Assembly (NCBI GenBank): GCA_021818585.1
Contig: JAKATU010000058.1
Location: 1-64,000, forward strand
Direction of reading: 5' to 3'
DNA from: Acidobacteriota bacterium
Lineage (GTDB): Bacteria; Acidobacteriota; Terriglobia; Terriglobales; Acidobacteriaceae
Length of the DNA stretch: 64,000 nucleotides
The notes beneath the pieces were generated by a model, which had not been told where the DNA came from, searched no databases, and saw only the letters and a program-made list of their open reading frames with translations. The first letter of the stretch is position 1; each line of letters starts with the position of its first letter. A program made the position numbers and the translations under genes. Positions 1-8,780 of this stretch are shown here, in pieces.

Positions 1-391
<391 letters not shown>

Positions 392-530
392 ACCTGAGGG
401 TTACCATCTGTTGACGGAGGTCAACAGAGGAACCGTCCTTGCAGTGCTCGAAAGACTGCAAGGCATTAATTTAGTGAGAATGATCAAACCTGATCTTTCT
501 GTATTCTCACAACTGGCATGTTCAACCTGA

Positions 531-542
531 TTGTCAAAGATC
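531..542 (-). promoter_or_regulatory. boxA-like antitermination site in the rrn leader
   Basis: On the minus strand this reads GATCTTTGACAA, close to the boxA consensus of rRNA leaders (TGCTCTTTAACAA). It lies about 140 nt before the 16S start, the usual place for NusB/NusE recruitment. The window also encodes a nusB (46502-46942). Confidence 0.55.
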
Positions 543-638
543 CCGGCAGTTTACCGCCTGAGCGGGCTGCTGGATCGGGATAACAGCCTCTTGGCTGCCG
601 TCCTCGAACTTGTTGCGCTGCATTTTGCGCGCTTTCCC

Positions 639-668
639 AGACTATCGAGAGTCTGGTGTTTCTGTCAA
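639..668 (-). promoter_or_regulatory. Candidate rrn promoter, proximal
   Basis: Minus-strand -35 TTGACA (663-668) and -10 TAGTCT (639-644) are separated by 18 bp. The -10 lies in one arm of a small inverted repeat, CCAGACT/AGTCTGG. Initiation here would give a leader of roughly 240 nt containing the boxA. Prediction from sequence only. Confidence 0.5.
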
Positions 669-1049
669 GCTTTCTGGAAGATTTTTTCCGTCTAGCCTCT
701 CGGACTGCCGCGCGTCAAGCCATTTCGGCTCTTTCTGCAACGTCAAAACTCGTAAAGATCACTCTCAGAGCGCAAAGCTCTGATCGGCCCTTGGCCGATA
801 ACCGCAATGGTTTGTGGCTTGGATGAGGCGCGCTCAGCGCCCTTCGAACTCTTGCCTCATTCCGTAGCGGTCAATACCGTTCCGCCTTCGGAGGCATCTT
901 CCAGTGCCTTACAACCGAGCTCCAGATTAGCAGGACTATTGTCTCTCTGCAACTGTTTCGCGGTGTTTTTCACCAGAAGCGTTCCATCATTCGCTTCCAC
1001 TGCACTTCTCCGCCTCGGCGCCGTCTTCCGCACCGCAGCGACAGAATGA

Positions 1050-1078
1050 ATACTAGCAACGACCAAGACCCTCTGCAA
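1050..1078 (-). promoter_or_regulatory. Candidate rrn promoter, distal
   Basis: Minus-strand -35 TTGCAG (1073-1078) and -10 TAGTAT (1050-1055) are separated by 17 bp. With the site at 639-668 this would make a tandem promoter pair for the rRNA operon. The rest of 400-1225 shows no convincing protein gene; its open frames are short and lack ribosome-binding sites. Confidence 0.45.
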
Positions 1079-1225
1079 CTGTTGAAAACAGCCCCAACTT
1101 GTTGAAAAGTGAGCCATCCCCAAGCCATAAGCGGTTTCCCGCGATTCTCACGAGACCATTTCCACTCCCAGAACGCACCCCATACGCCCCATTTACGCCA
1201 CATTTACACCCACGACAAGCCCCCT

Positions 1226-1897
1226 TTACCGGGGAATTACCCCCAGCTCCGTCAGCCCATTCACAAAAAACTGCATAGCCAGAGCCACCAGCAGCAGACC
1301 CATGATGCGCACCAGAATGCGAATTCCCGTCTCCCCCAACACCCTCCTGATCCGGTCCGCGCCCACCAGCACCCCGTAGCTCGCCAGCGCCGTAATGCCA
1401 ATCGACGCCAGGATCGCACCCATCTGCGACCAGTTTCCCGACTCGCCCACCAGCACCATCACGCTTGAAATCGCGCCCGGCCCCGCCAGCATCGGAATTC
1501 CCATCGGCACAATGCTCGCATCGTCCTTGTGCGCGGCCTCCTCGGCCTCTTCGCTTCGTTCCTGCGTCGCAGACCGCTTCGCCTGCAGCATGTCGATGCC
1601 AATCAGCAGCAATATCAGCCCGCCCGCCAGCTCGAACGCCGGCAGCTTGATCCCCAACAGGCTGAAGATCCATTGCCCGGCCATCGCAAACGCCGTCAGC
1701 ACAATAAAGCAGGTCAGCGAAGCCCGCCACGCCATCCGCTTCCGCCCGCGCGCATCTTCCCCATCCGTCAGCGCGAGAAATGAGGGGATCGCCGCAAACG
1801 GGTCCACCAGAAAGAAAATCGAGCTCAACGCCAGCAGTGAAAACTTCACCATCGGCGAATGCAGCGCATGCGACGCAGCAGCAGCAGGCGAAACCAT
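1226..1897 (-). CDS. MarC family integral membrane protein
   Basis: This 223-residue polytopic protein has about six hydrophobic segments. The first contains SSIFFLVDPFAAIPSFLAL and a later loop contains PMGIPMLAGPGAIS, both typical of the MarC/UPF0056 family. Despite the name, members have no proven role in multiple antibiotic resistance and their substrate is unknown; the protein should sit in the inner membrane. A charged loop (about residues 106-125) separates two groups of three helices. GGAG lies about 10 nt before the chosen ATG; a second Met at 1852 is possible. It is divergent from ilvE and stands alone. Confidence 0.88.
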   Translation of the reverse strand: MVSPAAAASHALHSPMVKFSLLALSSIFFLVDPFAAIPSFLALTDGEDARGRKRMAWRASLTCFIVLTAFAMAGQWIFSLLGIKLPAFELAGGLILLLIGIDMLQAKRSATQERSEEAEEAAHKDDASIVPMGIPMLAGPGAISSVMVLVGESGNWSQMGAILASIGITALASYGVLVGADRIRRVLGETGIRILVRIMGLLLVALAMQFFVNGLTELGVIPR

Positions 1898-2038
1898 CCC
1901 TCATCGACTCCTATACAACAACCTTGCAGCCATCATCGCAGAACTTCCGCCCGTCCACGGACGGTTCACAGCTTTTCTCTGCCTGGATGCTGTCGCTTTT
2001 CCCATCACCCACAAATCCCATTTGCAATGCCCCACAGC

Positions 2039-2044
2039 TATAAT
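2039..2044 (+). promoter_or_regulatory. Candidate -10 box for ilvE
   Basis: A perfect TATAAT lies 38 nt before the chosen ilvE start. No good -35 is visible at 16-18 bp spacing, so the promoter may be weak or activator-dependent. Confidence 0.4.
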
Positions 2045-2082
2045 GATTGTTTCGGATTCACCGCAAAGGAGCGGCACCCAAA

Positions 2083-3024
2083 ATGCCCATTCAGACCACC
2101 AGCAAAATCTGGCACAACGGAAACCTCATTCCCTGGGAGAAGGCCCAGATTCACGTCATGAGCCACGTCGTTCACTACGGCTCATCGGTCTTTGAAGGCA
2201 TTCGCTGCTACGCGCAGCCGCAGGGCTCGGCCATCTTCCGCCTGCCCGAGCACATGCAGCGCCTCCTCGACTCGGCGCGCATCTACCGCATGCCCATCCC
2301 CTACTCGCTCGACCAGCTCTGCTCCGCGGTAGTCGAACTCACCGAAGCCAACGGCATCGCGCCCTGCTACATCCGCCCCATCGCCTTCCGCGGATACGGC
2401 GAAATCGGCGTCAACCCCAAAAACTCGCCCGTTGAGATCTACGTCGCCAACTTCCCCTGGGGCAAATACGTCACCGGCGACCAGGGCGCGGACGTCTGCA
2501 TCTCCTCCTGGAACCGCCTCGCGCCCAACACCATGCCCGGCCTCGCCAAGGCCGGCGCCAACTACATGAACTCCCAGCTCATCCGCATGGAAGCTGACGT
2601 CAACGGCTACTCTGAAGGCATTGCGCTCGACACCAACGGCTACCTCGCCGAGGGCTCCGGAGAAAATCTCTTCCTCGTCCGCAACGGCGTCCTCTACACT
2701 CCGCCACTCGCCAACTCCGTACTCAGCGGCATCACGCGCGACTCCATCCTCACCCTCGCCCGTCACATCGGCATCCCCGTCGTCGAGCAGGGCATCCCAC
2801 GCGAAATGATCTACATCGCGGACGAAGTCTTCTTCGTCGGCACCGCCGCCGAGGTCACCCCCATCCGCTCCGTCGACCGCATCCTCATCGGCGACGGCAA
2901 CACCGGGCCCATCACCAAGCAGCTCGGCGAAGAGTTCTTCGGCATCGCCAACGGACTCAAGCCAGACCGCTACGGCTGGCTCACCCCCGTCAACGTAGCC
3001 GCCGAACAGCCCGTCAACGCATAA
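2083..3024 (+). CDS. ilvE: Branched-chain amino acid aminotransferase
   Basis: This PLP-dependent fold-type IV aminotransferase carries out the last step of leucine, isoleucine and valine synthesis, using glutamate as amino donor. The 313-residue product has the usual length. Landmarks are VHYGSSVFEGIRCY near the N-terminus, the region of the PLP lysine in LAKAGANYMNSQLI, and the EGSGENLF cofactor segment followed by SGITRDSI. The ATG at 2083 is chosen over an in-frame upstream ATG at 2047 because AAGGAG lies 11 nt before it and homologues start with a short leader before the Trp-rich segment. A hairpin terminator follows. It is monocistronic and convergent with the DUF1800 gene. Confidence 0.96.
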   Translation: MPIQTTSKIWHNGNLIPWEKAQIHVMSHVVHYGSSVFEGIRCYAQPQGSAIFRLPEHMQRLLDSARIYRMPIPYSLDQLCSAVVELTEANGIAPCYIRPIAFRGYGEIGVNPKNSPVEIYVANFPWGKYVTGDQGADVCISSWNRLAPNTMPGLAKAGANYMNSQLIRMEADVNGYSEGIALDTNGYLAEGSGENLFLVRNGVLYTPPLANSVLSGITRDSILTLARHIGIPVVEQGIPREMIYIADEVFFVGTAAEVTPIRSVDRILIGDGNTGPITKQLGEEFFGIANGLKPDRYGWLTPVNVAAEQPVNA

Positions 3025-3047
3025 CTTTTCACACCGCTCCAAATCAA

Positions 3048-3075
3048 AAGAGGCAGCCCATCAGGGCTGCCTCTT
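3048..3075 (+). terminator. Hairpin terminator after ilvE, probably bidirectional
   Basis: AAGAGGCAGCC and GGCTGCCTCTT form a perfect stem around a short loop. The site lies between the convergent ilvE and DUF1800 genes. An A-rich left flank would give U residues on the minus strand; the plus-strand T-tract is weak. Confidence 0.75.
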
Positions 3076-3079
3076 CTCG

Positions 3080-3117
3080 TTACGGCTAATGGCTGGGAGC
3101 GAAAGGCTAACGGCTGC
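3080..3117. repeat. Intergenic GCTAATGGCT-type repeat, copy 1
   Basis: Contains GGCTAATGGCTGGGAGCGAA and a second GGCTAACGGCT. Related strings occur at 8748-8780 and 42942-42978. Function unknown. Confidence 0.5.
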
Positions 3118-3121
3118 GTGA

Positions 3122-5116
3122 TCAGCGCATCTGAAAGTCCGGCGAACCCAGCAGCAGAGCCGTCATCACCCGCAGCTTTTGCTCCGGGGCCGCATGCGGC
3201 ATCTGCTCCACCTGCCGCTCAATCACTCCCTCCGTCTTCGCCGATGCCCGCCGTCCAAGCAGCGTCATCTCCAATGATGGCAGGTCTTTCAGAACCCCGT
3301 CATCGTCCCCGTCCGAATACGCCGCGGGCATCACCTGCCCGTCATCCGCCAGCACCCGCCGCGGATCAAACCCGCCGTCGCCCACGTTCCCCTGCGCAAA
3401 TCGCATCGCAAAGTTCATCCGCGCCATCAACGCACCCGTGTTCATCCACGCATCGCCTGTCAGCGGATATCCATTCGGTGTCAGGCACATGAACAGCGGC
3501 TCGCCCATCTGCCGCAGCACGTACACCAGCGGCTCCGGATTCCCCGGATCGGTCCCCGTCGCGCGAAACGCCGAAGCCACGAACTCCAGCGGCGTCTTCA
3601 CCTTGTTGTCGATATTCTTTGCCTGCCAGAACTCCGGTGAGTTCACCATCGTCCACAAAATCTGCCTGATGTCCCCGCCCGTGCGCATGTACGTCGCCGC
3701 CATCGCATTCACCAGTGCCGGAGGCGGCGTGTCGGACACAAACCGCTGCGCCAGCTCAAAGCTGATGTGGTGCGCCGTCGAAGGCTGCGCCGCCAGCCAC
3801 AGCAACGCCTCGCGTCCCTCCTCGTAGCCGTTGTCCCGCACCGTGTGCCCATACCAGTGGATGCTCCCCGGCTCATGCCGCGCCGCCATGAACGTCGCCC
3901 CGCCGCCCAGAATCGGCCGATCGATCGTCCACCCTGTCATGATGTTCGCCAGCGCAATCACATCCGCCTGCGTATAGCCGCCCTGCACGCCCACCGTGTG
4001 CAGTTCCATCACCTCGCGGCCATAGTTTTCGTTGATGCCATGCGGCTGATGATTCCGCGCATCCATCCGCTTCGCCGCGATGGAATTCGGCCCAATGCTC
4101 AGCCAGTTGTCCAGATAAAACAGCATCGCAGGGCTCTGCGCCGTCGCGATCAGCAGGTTCGGAAACTTGCCCAGCGCATAAGGACGAATCACATCCCGCA
4201 CATAGCTCGGCGTGTACCACTGGTCCGCGCCCTTCATCATGTACACGTTAAAGTGGTTGTACCAGAACTCGGTCATCACCTCCTGCAGTTGCCGCTGGCT
4301 CAGCACCGCCCGCAAAATCGCGTCCTGTTGCAACTCGTTATCCGCCACCAATGTCGCATCCGGCCCGCGGCCCATTGCAATAAAAATCTCCCGCTCCCGA
4401 GGTGTAGATCCCTGCAGCAGCTCATTGCGCTCGCGACCCCACACCGCCTCGGCCAGCACCGCGCGCTGCTCCACCGGCAGCCGCATGATATCGGCCATGC
4501 GCTCATTCGCGGGAGCCGCCAGCACCTGCTCCGCCAGTTTCTGCGCCTCCGCACGCCGCGCCGTCTTCGAATTGGTATCTGTATCCGTTACATTTTCCGC
4601 GGTAACCACGCCATCGGGCAGCATCCTCGGCGCATCCTGCGCATCATCCTTCTTTTTCGCGCCTTTTTCATTCAACTGCTTGTGCTGGAACTTCATCACC
4701 AGCACCTGCTCCATCCCGCCCACCATCCAGTTCTGCGAGTAAGGAGCGCGCCCCAGCGCAATCTGCCGGATGATCAAATTGCTCGGCAGCGCCGCCAGCA
4801 GCTCCGGCGGCGTCAGCCCCAGCGAGGGATACTGCATCAGCCGCTCATCCAGTTGCGTATCCGCAATCGCATCCGGATGCATCTGCTCCGCAAACCACTT
4901 CCGCCAGCCCATCTGCGCCACCGCGTCCACCTCGCCCGGCGTCGGCCCAAACGTAAACCGGTCCAGGATGTGCTCGGCCTGCTGCCGCTGCGTCAGCGTT
5001 GCTGCATGCGTAACTGCATCGGTTCCACTTTGCCCCGCGGCGCCTGTCACCGCGGCCCCGCACCACATCGTGCACGCCGCCAACAGCGCCGCGACTCCTG
5101 CCGTCCGCTTCTTCAT
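3122..5116 (-). CDS. DUF1800 domain-containing exported protein
   Basis: The 664-residue product begins with a Lys-Arg n-region and a hydrophobic core ending near AGQSG, a Sec-type signal peptide. The mature part opens with HILDRFTFGPTPGEVDAVAQ, the hallmark of DUF1800, and contains EFWYNHFNVYM in the middle. The biochemical role of DUF1800 proteins is not established; they are usually encoded next to a DUF1501 protein, as here. The start is 7 nt after the DUF1501 stop, so the two form an operon. A Lys/Asp-rich insert around residues 150-190 looks like a variable loop. Confidence 0.9.
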   Translation of the reverse strand: MKKRTAGVAALLAACTMWCGAAVTGAAGQSGTDAVTHAATLTQRQQAEHILDRFTFGPTPGEVDAVAQMGWRKWFAEQMHPDAIADTQLDERLMQYPSLGLTPPELLAALPSNLIIRQIALGRAPYSQNWMVGGMEQVLVMKFQHKQLNEKGAKKKDDAQDAPRMLPDGVVTAENVTDTDTNSKTARRAEAQKLAEQVLAAPANERMADIMRLPVEQRAVLAEAVWGRERNELLQGSTPREREIFIAMGRGPDATLVADNELQQDAILRAVLSQRQLQEVMTEFWYNHFNVYMMKGADQWYTPSYVRDVIRPYALGKFPNLLIATAQSPAMLFYLDNWLSIGPNSIAAKRMDARNHQPHGINENYGREVMELHTVGVQGGYTQADVIALANIMTGWTIDRPILGGGATFMAARHEPGSIHWYGHTVRDNGYEEGREALLWLAAQPSTAHHISFELAQRFVSDTPPPALVNAMAATYMRTGGDIRQILWTMVNSPEFWQAKNIDNKVKTPLEFVASAFRATGTDPGNPEPLVYVLRQMGEPLFMCLTPNGYPLTGDAWMNTGALMARMNFAMRFAQGNVGDGGFDPRRVLADDGQVMPAAYSDGDDDGVLKDLPSLEMTLLGRRASAKTEGVIERQVEQMPHAAPEQKLRVMTALLLGSPDFQMR

Positions 5117-5123
5117 CTCCGCC

Positions 5124-6383
5124 TCACGCCTTCAAAATGTTAAGAAACTGCGACGGTTGCAAATTCAATCCCGGGAACACCCGGTTCAAATTCCCCGCGC
5201 CCAGCGTGTGGTACGTTGCCTCGCCCAGCACCTGCCGAAAGTCCGTCGTAATGGCAAGATCCCGGTTCTGGTAAAGCTCGTGGTCGTCCAGTCCCGGCCA
5301 GCGCCCGTACACCTTACCGCCCTGCACCGGACCGCCCAGCACAAACATCACGTTCGCGTGCCCGTGGTCCGTGCCCAGCGTGCCGTTCTGGTGGACTGTC
5401 CGCCCAAACTCTGACATCGTCACCACCACCACGTTCTCCCCGGCATCGCCCATATCGGTCCAAAAGGCGTTCAGCCCGTCTCCAAAGTCCTTCAGCCGCC
5501 CAGCCAGTTGACCCTCCGCGCCACCCTGGTGCTGGTGCGTATCCCACCCGCCGATATCGGCAAACGCAGCCTCCACGCCCAGGTTCGCCTTCACCAGTTG
5601 CGCAACCTGTTTCATGCTGCGCCCAAATGCCGTCTCCGGATACTTCGCTCCCCGCGCCGGCGTGTACTGCGCCGGATCGATTCCCTTCAGCGCCCGCACC
5701 GCCGCAAACGCATCCTGCGCCGTACCATGCAGCAGCGTGTTTGAGCTGTCGTCATACATCGCCTTGAAATCTCCACTCATCGCCTGTGCAGCCGGCGAAG
5801 GCCCGCCCACTCCAAACCGAGCAATGTTCTGGATCGCAACCGCCGGCACCGGCCCGGCCATCGTCAGCGGAAGCTCCGCGCCCATCGCCACCGCGCGCAG
5901 CGCCGTGTGGTGCAGGTTGTGCGCCGCCGCATCCTGCGCCGTCAGCGCACGATTCAGCCAGCCCGTCGTCGTCGCTCGATCCCCAGGCGTTCCCGACTCC
6001 ATAAAATCCTGCGCATCAAAGTGCGACCGCGTCGGGTCCGGCGACCCGCACGCATGCACCGCCGCCAGGTGGCCGCCATCCCACAGCGGCTTCAAACCGC
6101 TCAGCGCCGGATGAAGTCCAAACCGATCATCCAGCACAATCAACTGCTCTTCTTTAATCCCGATATCCGGACGCAGCCGGTAATAATTCTTTTCCTTGTA
6201 GGGCACCACCATGTTGAGTCCGTCCACCGCACCACGCTGAAAAATCGCCACCAGCACCTTACCCTGCGCGCGCGCAGCCAGCGTCTGCGCCTCCAGCGAT
6301 CTCGTCAAAAATGCAGGAACGGCTGCCGTTCCGACCAGCGCAAAAGCGCCATTGCGTAGAAAAATACGGCGTGTCTGTGGCAT
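5124..6383 (-). CDS. DUF1501 domain-containing protein with Tat signal
   Basis: DUF1501 proteins belong to the alkaline phosphatase/sulfatase-like superfamily, and their substrate is unknown. The 419-residue product starts MPQTRRIFLRNGAF, a twin-arginine signal that implies export of a folded protein. SEFGRT followed by GTDHGHAN is the conserved metal-site region near the C-terminus. The ATG at 6383 is preferred over one at 6428 because GGAGGG lies 10 nt upstream and the Tat motif then falls at the N-terminus. It is the first gene of the operon with the DUF1800 protein. Confidence 0.9.
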   Translation of the reverse strand: MPQTRRIFLRNGAFALVGTAAVPAFLTRSLEAQTLAARAQGKVLVAIFQRGAVDGLNMVVPYKEKNYYRLRPDIGIKEEQLIVLDDRFGLHPALSGLKPLWDGGHLAAVHACGSPDPTRSHFDAQDFMESGTPGDRATTTGWLNRALTAQDAAAHNLHHTALRAVAMGAELPLTMAGPVPAVAIQNIARFGVGGPSPAAQAMSGDFKAMYDDSSNTLLHGTAQDAFAAVRALKGIDPAQYTPARGAKYPETAFGRSMKQVAQLVKANLGVEAAFADIGGWDTHQHQGGAEGQLAGRLKDFGDGLNAFWTDMGDAGENVVVVTMSEFGRTVHQNGTLGTDHGHANVMFVLGGPVQGGKVYGRWPGLDDHELYQNRDLAITTDFRQVLGEATYHTLGAGNLNRVFPGLNLQPSQFLNILKA

Positions 6384-6572
6384 CGGTGTAAAACCCTCCG
6401 GCTCCATCGACCCCCTTTTCAACGTCAAAGTTGCGCCCGACCCTCATAAAAACCTCTTTTCCGTCAATTTCAGTCCCAATTCAACCCCGCAGGAAACAGT
6501 TTTCATTCTTCCCAACCCCGCATGCACCCCTGTATAACGTTTTCTCGAAACCCCACCCCGAGGTCTCCGCCC

Positions 6573-8720
6573 ATGAAGATCAACCGTCGCAACTTCGTCC
6601 TTGCCTCCAGCGCCACCGTCGCCGCATCCATGGCATCGCCATCTCTCCAGGCCTTCGCGGCCGCCACCACGCAGGACAGCAGCTCCGCCATCGGCAAGCT
6701 GCCCGCCCATCTCATGTTCGGCGTCGACTACTACCCCGACCAGACCCCCGAGCACCTCTGGCATCAGGATGCCGTCAAAATGCAGGCCTACGGCGTCAAC
6801 ACCGTCCGCATCGCCGAGTTCGCATGGGCCCTCATGGAACCCTCCGAAGGCGTCTACCAGTTCGATTGGCTGCACCGCGCCATCGCCCTGCTCCACTCCC
6901 ACGGCATCTCCGCCATCCTCGGAACACCCTCCGCCGCGCCCCCGCCATGGCTCTCGCAAAAGTATCCCGAGATCCTCATGGTCAACGCCCAGGGCATGAA
7001 GCTCAGCCCCGGAGCCCGACGCTTCACCTGCCCCACCAACGCCACCTACCGCAAACTCTCCACCAACATCGCCACCCACATGGCCAAAGAGTTTGCCTCC
7101 ACGCCCGGCGTCGTTGGCTGGCAAATCGACAACGAGTACACCCTCGCCTCCACGCCGCTCTGCTACTGCAAATACTGCCGAGCCGGCTTCCAAGAGTGGC
7201 TCCGGCAAAAGTACGGAACCCTCAAAAACCTCAATGAAAAATGGGGCACCGTCTTCTGGAGCAACACCTACACCGACTTTTCGCAGATTCCCGTCCCGCT
7301 GCCATCCGGCGCGCCGCCCAACCCCGGCCTCGCGCTCGACTACCGCCGCTATCAAACCAGTGCCTACGCCACCTTCCAGCAGGACCAGCTCACCGTTCTC
7401 CGCCAGCTCTGCCCCACTCACTTCATCACGACCAATAATGTCGGCGGCCTCGTCGACAACATCGACCTCCGCGAGATCTACCGCCACCTCGACTTCGTAT
7501 CCGATGACAACTACCCCGGCTTCATGGCCATCATGGATGGCGGCAAAATGCCGCCCAGCGCCATGGCCAACTCCGTCGGCTTTATGCTCGACTACATGCG
7601 CGGCGTCAAGCGCGGCGAGCCCTTCTACATCATGGAGCAGCAGACCGGCAAAGCCGGCCAGCCCACCTTCTGTCCGCAGCCCGAACCCGGCCAGCTCCGC
7701 CTCTGGTCCTATCAAACCATCGCTCACGGAGCCTTCGGTATCCAGTACTTCCGCTGGGACACCGCCACCTTCGGCGCGGAAGAATACTGGCACGGCATCC
7801 TCCAGCACGACCGCCAGCCCAGCCCCGGCTTCGCCGAAATCAAGCAGACCATCCGCGAGCTCAAATCCCTCGGCCTCGACGCCCTCCATGCCCGCTGCGA
7901 CGCCGGCATCGCGCTCCTCTACGACTCCAACTCCGACTGGGCACTCGACAACCAACCCGGCCAGCCCCAGTTCCAATACTCCGGCCAGCTCCTCGACTGG
8001 TACGGTACACTCTTCGCCTCACAGGCTGGCGTCGACATGGTCGACGGTATCCACGATCTCTCCCAGTACAAGATTCTCTGCGCGCCCGCCATGTACATCG
8101 TCTCGCCGGAACAGGCCGCGGCCATCCGCGCCTATGTTGAGCAGGGCGGCATCTTCCTCGCCGGCTTCCGCCTCGGCGTCAAGGATCCCTACAGTCGCAT
8201 CGTCCGCACACCGCTGCCCGGGCTCCTCACCGACGTCATGGGCACAGAAGTCTACGACTACGAACCCATCTACTCCCAGCCGCAAAACGTCTCGTTCTCA
8301 GACCCGCTCGCCGGTCCCAGCGCCAAATGCAGCATCTGGGCAGACATCCTCAAACCCGGCCCCAACGCGCAAGTCATGGCCACCTACCTCGACCGCCAGT
8401 ACAAAGGCCGACCCGCCATCACATCCCACGCCTACGGCAAAGGACGCGCCATCTACCTCGGCGCAGGTCTCGAACCCGCGGACATGGCCCGCGTCCTCAC
8501 CACCCTGCTCGCCTCTGCCGGAATCCAGCCCCGCATCCACGCCGCGCCAGGTGTAGAAATCGCCTCCCGCTCGGCTGGCTCAAAGCGCTGGACCTACATC
8601 CTCAATCACACCGCCGACCCGCAACCCGTCCGCCTCGACCGCACCTACCACGCCAACGGCGCACCCGTCTCCGGAACCATCCACCTCCCGCCTTACGGCG
8701 TCAAAGTCCTCCTCGGCTAA
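6573..8720 (+). CDS. Exported GH42 beta-galactosidase
   Basis: Family 42 glycoside hydrolases release terminal beta-galactose with retention of configuration. The 715-residue product begins MKINRRNFVLASSATVAAS, a twin-arginine signal, so it should act outside the cytoplasm, which is less common for this family. HLMFGVDYYPDQTPEHLW and GVNTVRIAEFAWALMEPSEG open the TIM barrel. VGWQIDNEY holds the acid/base Glu and FYIMEQQTG the nucleophile Glu. A beta-galactosidase trimerisation-type domain and a small C-terminal beta domain follow. The ATG at 6573 puts the Tat motif at the N-terminus. It is divergent from the DUF1501 gene. Confidence 0.93.
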   Translation: MKINRRNFVLASSATVAASMASPSLQAFAAATTQDSSSAIGKLPAHLMFGVDYYPDQTPEHLWHQDAVKMQAYGVNTVRIAEFAWALMEPSEGVYQFDWLHRAIALLHSHGISAILGTPSAAPPPWLSQKYPEILMVNAQGMKLSPGARRFTCPTNATYRKLSTNIATHMAKEFASTPGVVGWQIDNEYTLASTPLCYCKYCRAGFQEWLRQKYGTLKNLNEKWGTVFWSNTYTDFSQIPVPLPSGAPPNPGLALDYRRYQTSAYATFQQDQLTVLRQLCPTHFITTNNVGGLVDNIDLREIYRHLDFVSDDNYPGFMAIMDGGKMPPSAMANSVGFMLDYMRGVKRGEPFYIMEQQTGKAGQPTFCPQPEPGQLRLWSYQTIAHGAFGIQYFRWDTATFGAEEYWHGILQHDRQPSPGFAEIKQTIRELKSLGLDALHARCDAGIALLYDSNSDWALDNQPGQPQFQYSGQLLDWYGTLFASQAGVDMVDGIHDLSQYKILCAPAMYIVSPEQAAAIRAYVEQGGIFLAGFRLGVKDPYSRIVRTPLPGLLTDVMGTEVYDYEPIYSQPQNVSFSDPLAGPSAKCSIWADILKPGPNAQVMATYLDRQYKGRPAITSHAYGKGRAIYLGAGLEPADMARVLTTLLASAGIQPRIHAAPGVEIASRSAGSKRWTYILNHTADPQPVRLDRTYHANGAPVSGTIHLPPYGVKVLLG

Positions 8721-8727
8721 AGCAAAC

Positions 8728-8747
8728 GGGGCGCCGCAAGGCGCCCC
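8728..8747 (+). terminator. Hairpin terminator after GH42
   Basis: GGGGCGCC, loop GCAA, GGCGCCCC: a perfect 8-bp GC stem with a stable GNRA-type loop, between convergent genes. No long T-tract follows. Confidence 0.65.
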
Positions 8748-8780
8748 AGCTAACCGCTAAAAGCTAATGGCTAAAAGCTA
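8748..8780. repeat. Intergenic GCTAATGGCT-type repeat, copy 2
   Basis: AGCTAACCGCTAAAAGCTAA followed by TGGCTAAAAGCTAG, directly after the terminator hairpin. It overlaps the last codons of the convergent NADH dehydrogenase gene. Confidence 0.5.

Noticed and set aside
1053-1904. A 283-codon minus-strand open frame overlapping the MarC gene
   Set aside because: It is a Gly/Cys/Asp-rich out-of-frame shadow of the membrane protein, caused by high GC; no ribosome-binding site.
6444-7976. A 510-codon minus-strand frame opposite the GH42 gene
   Set aside because: Gly/Glu/Val-rich antisense shadow with no recognisable domain.
7093-8556. A 487-codon Ser/Pro-rich frame inside the GH42 gene
   Set aside because: Composition is that of a shifted frame of a GC-rich gene; the GH42 frame has all catalytic motifs.
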